64,000 nt of DNA, taken from the NCBI RefSeq assembly GCF_016920785.2, contig NW_024609839.1, positions 25,111,085 to 25,175,084 of the forward strand, read 5' to 3'. Below are positions 57,764 through 64,000 of this stretch, piece after piece. This DNA is from Ixodes scapularis. Lineage: Eukaryota; Arthropoda; Arachnida; Ixodida; Ixodidae. The translations under genes were made by a program, and so were the position numbers. Under the pieces are notes generated by a model. The model searched no databases and was not told the origin of the DNA. It was given only the letters and a program-made list of their open reading frames with translations. Positions within the stretch are counted from its first letter, which is position 1; the number at the start of each line of letters is the position of its first letter.

Positions 57764-60740
57764 AATGTTCTCATGACCTCTTAAGGTGACGCTACTGCTT
57801 GTATTACCTCACGTATAAAGCACGTGAATAGAATAAATAATACGTTGAAACAGCATGATACAACATGTCGGTCTCATACAGGCCGAGCTAGAGCTCGAGT
57901 CAGAAGACGGTCTTTCCCGTGTTTGTTTGCGAATAAGAAACGGCAACGTGCACGTGCTACAATATACCTCGATGTCACCGGTAAAAAACAGACGCGCGCT
58001 AACAGCACGAATTTAATCCTCTTTCATCTGATTTCAAGAACTGGTTACGTCTCAGTTTTGTTCTTGTTTTGTGGATGTGTGTATAGTTTGCTTCTTTTTG
58101 CTAATGTAGAAGTTAGCCAATTTTTTTTTTATTGGTTACTTGTGCATCTCCGTATTTTAAAATCTGCTCCACTGATGCTGCATTTAGGGGGGAGGGGGAG
58201 GACTTTTCAAGCTGTTTGTAAACAGCTTTTTCCCTTGTCTGCCCAAACATTGTATTAAAAACAAAGGAAAGTATTTATTATTAGTATTATTATTATTACC
58301 TGTTTCATATTTCGGTGACCAGGCTGCGCCCCATTTTGCTGTATCCTTTAATAAGCTGTCTCCCCGGTTTTCTCCTTCGCGTCTTTACCGCTAGGTGACA
58401 TCGCCGCCTCTATAAAGTTGAGAATAGTTTGTTTCTACATTAGAAATGCGAGGGGCGGCCGCGCCACCGAATACCCAAAACAAACTGACGTCACCAAGCT
58501 ACTACGAACGCACCGTTTTTCTGTTGTCACGCTGATGGAAAAGCACCAAATCCTTGATTTAAGCTATTTAATGGTTCAGTGTTTTTAAAAAAATGGTAAA
58601 CAGCGCGAAAGGTAGCTTGATACTTTGGTTGCATGTGCCAGGAGTACCACCGGGCACCAAATGCCCCCCCCCCCCCCCCCCCCGTAATCCCCCACAAAAC
58701 AAAAACAACAACGTTTATTTTGTTTAAGACTCGTCAAAATATAACCCTCACGATCAAACTCCTTATTTCTCTCTTCTTTTTTTTTTCTCGTGTTCCGCCC
58801 ATTGAAAATAAGGGGAAAGAAAGATCCGTTGCACGCACGCACCTGATCTCAACACACCGCCATCTTCTTCTGCACGATGAAGCATTATAATACCGTCACC
58901 TTGGCAACGAAGCGTCTCCCGCGCGAACGTAGCCAGCGACACCCGACGAGAATTTCCGAATGCCGTCTGTTAAAGTGAACGCAGAATTTGGAAGGTTTTG
59001 TTTACGGGCAAGATGGGGCTAAAGTAAACCACCGATCTGGCACAAACTCAACCAAGTATCTGAATGTTTGCCTTTTTTTTTAAATATCTAACGATTGATA
59101 CCAACGAAACCTATTTGAGTCATAAAATCAAGCCAAATATTCCCATCAGTATTTTGAGCCCTACCAAAAATCCTAACAAAATTAAGTCTTGTTCATATCG
59201 CGCTAATAAGCTTGTCTTCTGCCTTATGCATTGAAACTGCTTCAGTAATGCACCCCTTTGTCTTCTAATTCCCTTGGGAAAAATCAATACAAAAAAATAC
59301 GCTAATCCTGTACTTTCATCGAGTAACTAAACCTATAGTATATCTTTAGCATACTTACAATACCTAGGGTATAGTCGTAACATAATTTTGATCGTGTTGT
59401 AGCGGTGCTATCCACACGCGTAAACGAAATGTGGCAACTATAAGGTGTGTATACTAAGAGTATAGTTGTTTGTCTCTAAAGTAAACGTGGTCACCGTTAG
59501 TTTACGTGCTTACAGGCGACGCACCGCTAGAGAACCTCTATGCACAGCGACGTGCAACTCCTCCAGCATTTACGGTAGCGGTGCAGTGTTTCTGGCTTAA
59601 GCGAATTTCATACGCCTCGACTGCTTTAGACTGTGTGTATTTTTTGAACTGTCTGTTTCGGAATCTGTGGGCCATTTCAGGCTGTCAGACTCAGGCATAG
59701 CGGCCGGAACCCTAGTGACGTCTTACTTATGACTATCGTTGCGTGCTTTCTTTTTTTTTTTTTTTTTTCTGGTAGATACCGATAAATCTTAAAAAATTAG
59801 CCCCAAAGACGGTTTTATCAACATCGGCGAAGGCCTGAAAACAATGAATTTAAGCTATTTTTCATAAAAGAAAAATGAAAGCTTCGCGGTTGGGAGCCCT
59901 TGCATCTCGTGTTTTTGACGAAACGCTGCCTCGAACAGTCTGGCAATCATCATCAAAGTCGACCTTCGATCAGTGTATTAAACACGTAAACTCATCTACA
60001 TCCTTAAAATAGCTTTTGTGCGTGTGTGTGTGTCTTGTCTCGGAATAGAGCCCCACTGAACTGTCCGCCAGGTTTGTTCTTTCTTCGGAACCACGCCCAC
60101 TTATCTTGATTCCTTCTCTTGTCGGTACGGGGGCGCTTTTAAGGTATTCGTGTCACGCTTATGTTTTCTGGTGGTTGGCGACTCTGTAACAATAAGTAAA
60201 TCATGCAAAATCACCCCAAAAAAATAAAACCTGAATACAGGGAAACCTATCTTATAAGCCATGATTCACTGCAAGAAGAAAAAAAATACACATTGGATAG
60301 CTCCAGCGTGTAAGCTTTTTATCTCGTGCCATCAAAGTTTTTTTTTTTTTTTCTGACAATTAAGAGGAATATTTACAGATGCCACCGTCTTTGAGGACGA
60401 TTGACTCATATTTTAAGAAAAGTATAGCCATAAGTTAATGAAGTTCAATATTCTTCGCGTCATTCACCTAAAATGTTGGCGATGCTAAACCCATACGTGC
60501 TGCGCTCCAGACATTAGTAGAATTCGGGAATTTTAGAAGACACGTACAGTTCGAGAACACGTTGGTGAGCTTTAGGACTCAATCGAATGTGGGCTGAACC
60601 GTCACATGAACACTTCCGCACTAGGAGTATGGAAGATATTTAAACACAAACCGTGTTTTCTTTTTTTTCTTTTTTTTAATGGTACGTTTATTGATTTATT
60701 TGCTTTTTTTTTTTCGAATGATATGTTGAGTACTAATTAA
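57764..60740. other. unassigned region with homopolymer tracts
   Basis: No gene. A poly-C run at 58664-58683, several poly-T runs (59748-59769, 60340-60352, 60660-60714), and short open frames only. Confidence 0.3.
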
Positions 60741-60850
60741 GACAATTCGTAGCAGGGCAACTCGTAGCAGGGCAATTCGTCGCATAGGGCAATTCGTCAT
60801 AGGGCACTTCGTCATAGGGCAATTCGTCATGATGACAATTCGTCGCCCTA
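60741..60850 (+). repeat. short tandem repeat of GGGCAATTCGTCATA
   Basis: Five to seven degenerate units of 14-17 bp, such as GGGCAATTCGTCGCATA, GGGCAATTCGTCATA and GGGCACTTCGTCATA. Confidence 0.85.
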
Positions 60851-61135
60851 TTGAAAAAGCTTCTTATGTGTTTAATTTTCCCAGTTTATCAAGTATAGTG
60901 CTTCGAAATGAATATTCACGAACGGAGCTCCTCGCTTGTTTGGTACTTTCCTTTGCAGTATATGTTTAAAAGTTGGCCTAAATACTCTACTTTCGAAATG
61001 GATACTAACTACTTCTGTGGGTGCACCACAGTGAGTTATAACTGTGCCCTACTAATTTTTAGAGGACAACCACACAGATGTCAGTTCACCGAAGGAGTTT
61101 TATTCGCATCTGTAACTCTGCAAATACCCCTCCGC

Positions 61136-62950
61136 TTACAATGTTATACTTCTAGCGCAAGCCTCGAGGATGTCCATGTTGTCTGTTCCATCGTAGCGTC
61201 CAAGAATAGTTTGGAGGCGCTTGTTGAATGCCTCCTGCTTCCGCGACACCCTTGTGGCAGTGACCCCGCTTGCCGCTTGACTGAGCTTCATTTCGCTTAG
61301 GGCCTGCTCCTTTTTCAAGGAGTCGAGGAACACCCAGATGTTTGGTGAAGTGCACCTCACGTTGCTCTGAAAAACGAGAATAGGAGCATAAGAAATACGA
61401 TATAAAAACTGTAAATTGCGTATGCGAGACAAATTAAGTAGAAATAAAATTATGAGCAATTACCTGTAGCCCATAGTGCCACGCCTCCACACTGTTGTTT
61501 GTCCGCGGCATTCCATCAAGTGCTGCCTCGTACACTGACCAGACTTTCGGAGGAAGTTCAGCCGAGCTGACGCCGTTTCGACGTGGTCGACCGACGTACA
61601 CGTCCTCAAAGTAGTCAGCCAGTCCGATCGCCTCCTGTGGGAATACTTCCAACAAATCTTGAAACGCCTCTGGGATAGCCTCAACAGGAAGAAACGCCAA
61701 GGCTGGGAGCATTTTCATCTGGAATTAAAACAGTTATTACATAGGGTACACCACCTAAGAGCGAGGCTCTATCATGAGAGAAACCGAACATTATTTATCT
61801 ATGCACAATAACAAACCTTGACTGCAAATGCATCGTCCGTGCCGTAACGTGCTTGAAATCCTAGCGCGCACAGCTTACGACGAACCGACTGGGCCAGGTG
61901 AAAAAAACACCCTTGAATCCGGATGTCCGAAATGACGTCACGAGCAGCGTTAATAGCAGCAATCTCGAAGTCCGTGTACAGCACACGAACAGCGCAGGGC
62001 CCGACGTTGTCGATGACGACAGAGAAGAACCTGGTAAGGTAACACGCAATGAACACGATTTTGCACAACCAATCACTTCACGTTACAATAGCTAACAAGG
62101 TTACAATTATTAGTGGTGTACCTCCTATATGTTTTCTCGGTTTTGTTGGGCAGTAGACCGTACACCATGGGCACGACGATCCCGTTCTTCAGGGCATGAA
62201 GTGTGTACAATTGGTAGAATAGTGAAAGCACTACCTTAAACGTCCCATCACAAAACCAGGCAGCTGCACTCCTATAAGCACTCCAAGTTCCGCTTCGTAG
62301 CAAACGAGATGATGCGGTTGACGTCACCCTCGCCACTGTCGTGTAGTACGAACGCTTCCTGCTTGAAATTCACCTGCATAATAAAACTCCGTGATTATGA
62401 ACCATTTTCTCTAGTAATTTTAGTAAACTCACCTTGAATTCAGGTGGGAGATGGATATCTTCTCTGCTGGGAGGAATATCATAAACAAAGGTTTGCACGT
62501 TGCCTCTGTCTTCTAACCGTACGTCGAAGCGTTGACGTAGATGGCTGCTGTGATGCAGTGCTGTCCGTGATCTTGGCAGCCGCGTCCAGAAGAATCTGCT
62601 GCACTGGCGTCCGTCCTCCAACTAAAAGGGAAGTAGAAGATTACTCTCGAATACAATTTACCCCCACGACAAAACCCGCTAAAAAATACTCATGTATTCT
62701 CACCTGCGCTCTCCTTCATTTCTGAACGAATTTTCAGACAGTTAACCTCAGTTGGGTCCGGAGCATGATTGTGGTCATTTGTGACCTTAACAACGCGAAG
62801 CTTAGAGACATCAGTCGTGATCTTTGCTTTGCAGGTCTCTCTTCTTCGACATACCCAGTAGATGGTTTGCTCAGTCCTTCGGTTAGCAGTATATAAAAAT
62901 CCCTCGCAAAGCAGCATCTCTCCACCTCTTGCAGTCCCGATGACTTCCAT
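61136..62950 (-). pseudogene. FLYWCH / MULE transposase gene, six exons, frame broken
   Basis: A spliced transposase gene. Exons on the minus strand: 62950-62704, 62621-62433, 62373-62122, 62030-61817, 61718-61464, 61366-61136, all with GT..AG introns of 59-98 bp. Exon 1 (ATG in good context) encodes a FLYWCH zinc finger: 'EGFLYTANRR', 'IYWVCRRRETCKAKI', 'NDHNHAP'. Exon 3 has 'WFCDGTFKVV' (first catalytic Asp) and 'VVPMVYGLLPNKTEKTYRR'; exon 4 'YTDFEIAAINAA' (second Asp) and 'GCFFHLAQSVRRKL' (C..H motif); exon 5 'NNSVEAWHYGLQ' (likely catalytic Glu); exon 6 a C-terminal basic end. A frameshift in exon 2 (before 'FVYDIPPSRED') and a stop plus frameshift in exon 3 (after 'RNLECL') break it. No element ends were found. 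FLYWCH-MULE genes are multicopy in arthropods, so a transposon relic is likelier than a domesticated gene. Confidence 0.85.
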
Positions 62951-62969
62951 GGCGACTGCGAAGATACAC

Positions 62970-63262
62970 AAAAACAAATTGGCTTGCTCTTTATGTTTAT
63001 ACAGCCTTGATGGAGATGCGTCTCAACGGGTAATCGGTCTCTTAGCTGTAGATGAGAAATTTGGCCAGTGCGGTACAACCGCTAACCTGGGGTTTTAAAC
63101 GTGCATCACGCAGTAGTGATCGCACGAACGCGTGCCGGTACGAAACTCATCCAGATCGAAACGGGCGGGGGCGGCGGGGATCGAACCCAGGAGGTTCCCA
63201 GCGCAAGCTTTCGCTCCACGCTCCGAGCTAAGACGCGTTAGCCCACTAGGCCACTTCCTCCC
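62970..63262 (-). mobile_element. tRNA-derived SINE, 12-bp TSD
   Basis: The minus-strand head starts GGGAGGAAGTGGCC. Box A TGGCCTAGTGGGCTA lies at 63253-63239 and box B GGGTTCGATCCCC at 63189-63177, with a long spacer between them as in type II tRNAs. The 3' end is T-rich (TTTGTTTTT). A perfect 12-bp duplication GCGAAGATACAC flanks it (62958-62969 and 63263-63274). Confidence 0.85.
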
Positions 63263-63344
63263 GCGAAGATACACGCTTAGACAAAAGATTTTATAGCATT
63301 CGGCAGATGTACGAACATGCGCTTGGACCTAAAAGGATGTGGCT

Positions 63345-63900
63345 GACAAAGAGGTCTTCAAAACTTTATCTTGTAAGTCCTGTAAAGTTAGTTCCGAACT
63401 TTCCGAAAAAGATAAGCGAAATCGAAATAACAAAGGCACTTAAGTCAGCAGTGGGTCTAGACAGTCGCATCATCACCAGAACGAAACGCCAGGGAAAAGC
63501 GCTAAAGATGACAGGGACCGAACAGGAGGAAGAAAGGTGGTAAAGATAATAGGCACCAAAGAAGTCTCCAAACTTCTGCTTGTAGGTCCTAGAAACCGGG
63601 CAAAGGACTGTGAACTCTCCAAACAGAATACGACTAGAGAATAAAAGCCTCCGACTTTTCTGAAACCCCAAAAGTATGCGGACAACAAGGTGGTGGTCGA
63701 ACTTTTCTTGGAATGCTTCTGAACTTTACCATTTATGTATACATGTTCCACGTCCCCAAACCCCCGGTAAGCGGTAAGCCTTGAAAAGTTTGTTCTGAAC
63801 TTAAGCGGTGAAGATGACACGCACCGAACGATAAGGAAGAAAGGTGGTAAAGATAATAGGCATTAAAGAAGTCTCCAAACGTCTGCTTGACGTTTGGAGA
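63345..63900 (+). repeat. degenerate tandem repeat, ~306-bp period
   Basis: AAAGGTGGTAAAGATAATAGGCA with CCAAAGAAGTCTCCAAAC occurs near 63533 and 63839, and AAGATGACA.G.ACCGAAC occurs near 63505 and 63811. A third, weaker unit (AAAGAGGTCTTCAAAACTT) begins at 63349. Confidence 0.6.
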
Positions 63901-64000
63901 AAAAGAAAAAGAAACATCGAAGCCTTATCTTCTGCACAAACTTCTATGACTCGACCCCCCCCCCTTCTCCCACGCACGCACAAACACACACGCCGGTTTT

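Noticed and set aside
63177..63262. Possible functional tRNA gene
   Set aside because: Box A and box B are present, but the acceptor stem does not close and a SINE body with tail and target duplication follows.
1..64000. Bacterial or viral origin
   Set aside because: Introns, SINEs, gypsy, PLE and hAT MITEs are metazoan features; no prokaryotic gene organisation is present.

Overview
The window looks like a stretch of a large, repeat-rich arthropod genome, most likely a tick. It has no operons, no Shine-Dalgarno-linked genes and no long single-copy reading frames. It is full of eukaryotic transposons: Penelope-like elements (PLEs) with a GIY-YIG endonuclease, gypsy LTR elements, non-LTR LINEs, tRNA-derived SINEs, a FLYWCH/MULE transposase gene with introns, hAT-type MITEs with 8-bp target duplications, and TA-flanked inverted-repeat elements. 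The tick call rests on my recollection of these families in tick genomes. What the sequence itself shows is a metazoan transposon graveyard. I found no host gene I can name.

Layout. 0-2.6 kb: a broken LINE ORF1, then a CR1-like reverse transcriptase remnant split by a hAT MITE. 3.2-4.8 kb: a decayed gypsy pol (minus) with a hairpin MITE in it. 4.9-15.3 kb: the centrepiece, a composite PLE insertion flanked by a 12-bp direct repeat. It holds two complete head-to-tail units (period 2568 bp, minus strand), a third 5'-truncated unit, and a fourth 5'-truncated unit in inverted orientation. The fourth is cut near its end by a 2.46-kb inverted-repeat element. Each tandem junction carries a hammerhead-ribozyme-like motif. 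One unit has an intact 806-codon frame. 16-18.7 kb: a second decayed gypsy (gag to RNase H, minus) with a 328-bp hAT MITE in gag.

19-26 kb: dispersed repeats, hairpins, and a SINE split by a TTAA-flanked foldback element. 27-32.1 kb: a 5.2-kb TA-flanked inverted-repeat element with a 0.4-kb internal inverted duplication. 33-39.4 kb: MITEs, a 3.5-kb TA-flanked element and a 21-bp minisatellite. 40.6-43.5 kb: an old, second-family PLE. A second fragmentary copy lies at 46.6-50.6 kb, split by a 3.1-kb element. 44-45.3 kb: a foldback element. 51.6-52.4 kb: a LINE 3' end (RNase H). 54-58 kb: nested MITEs. Exon-like blocks at 39.7 and 55.8 kb resemble each other.

61.1-63.3 kb: a six-exon FLYWCH/MULE transposase gene on the minus strand. 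All splice sites are kept but the frame is broken. A 293-bp tRNA-derived SINE sits immediately upstream, inside what looks like the splice-acceptor tract preceding its ATG.

Nearly all genes here are parts of mobile elements. The youngest layer is the 4.9-15.3 kb PLE array; most others are inactive.
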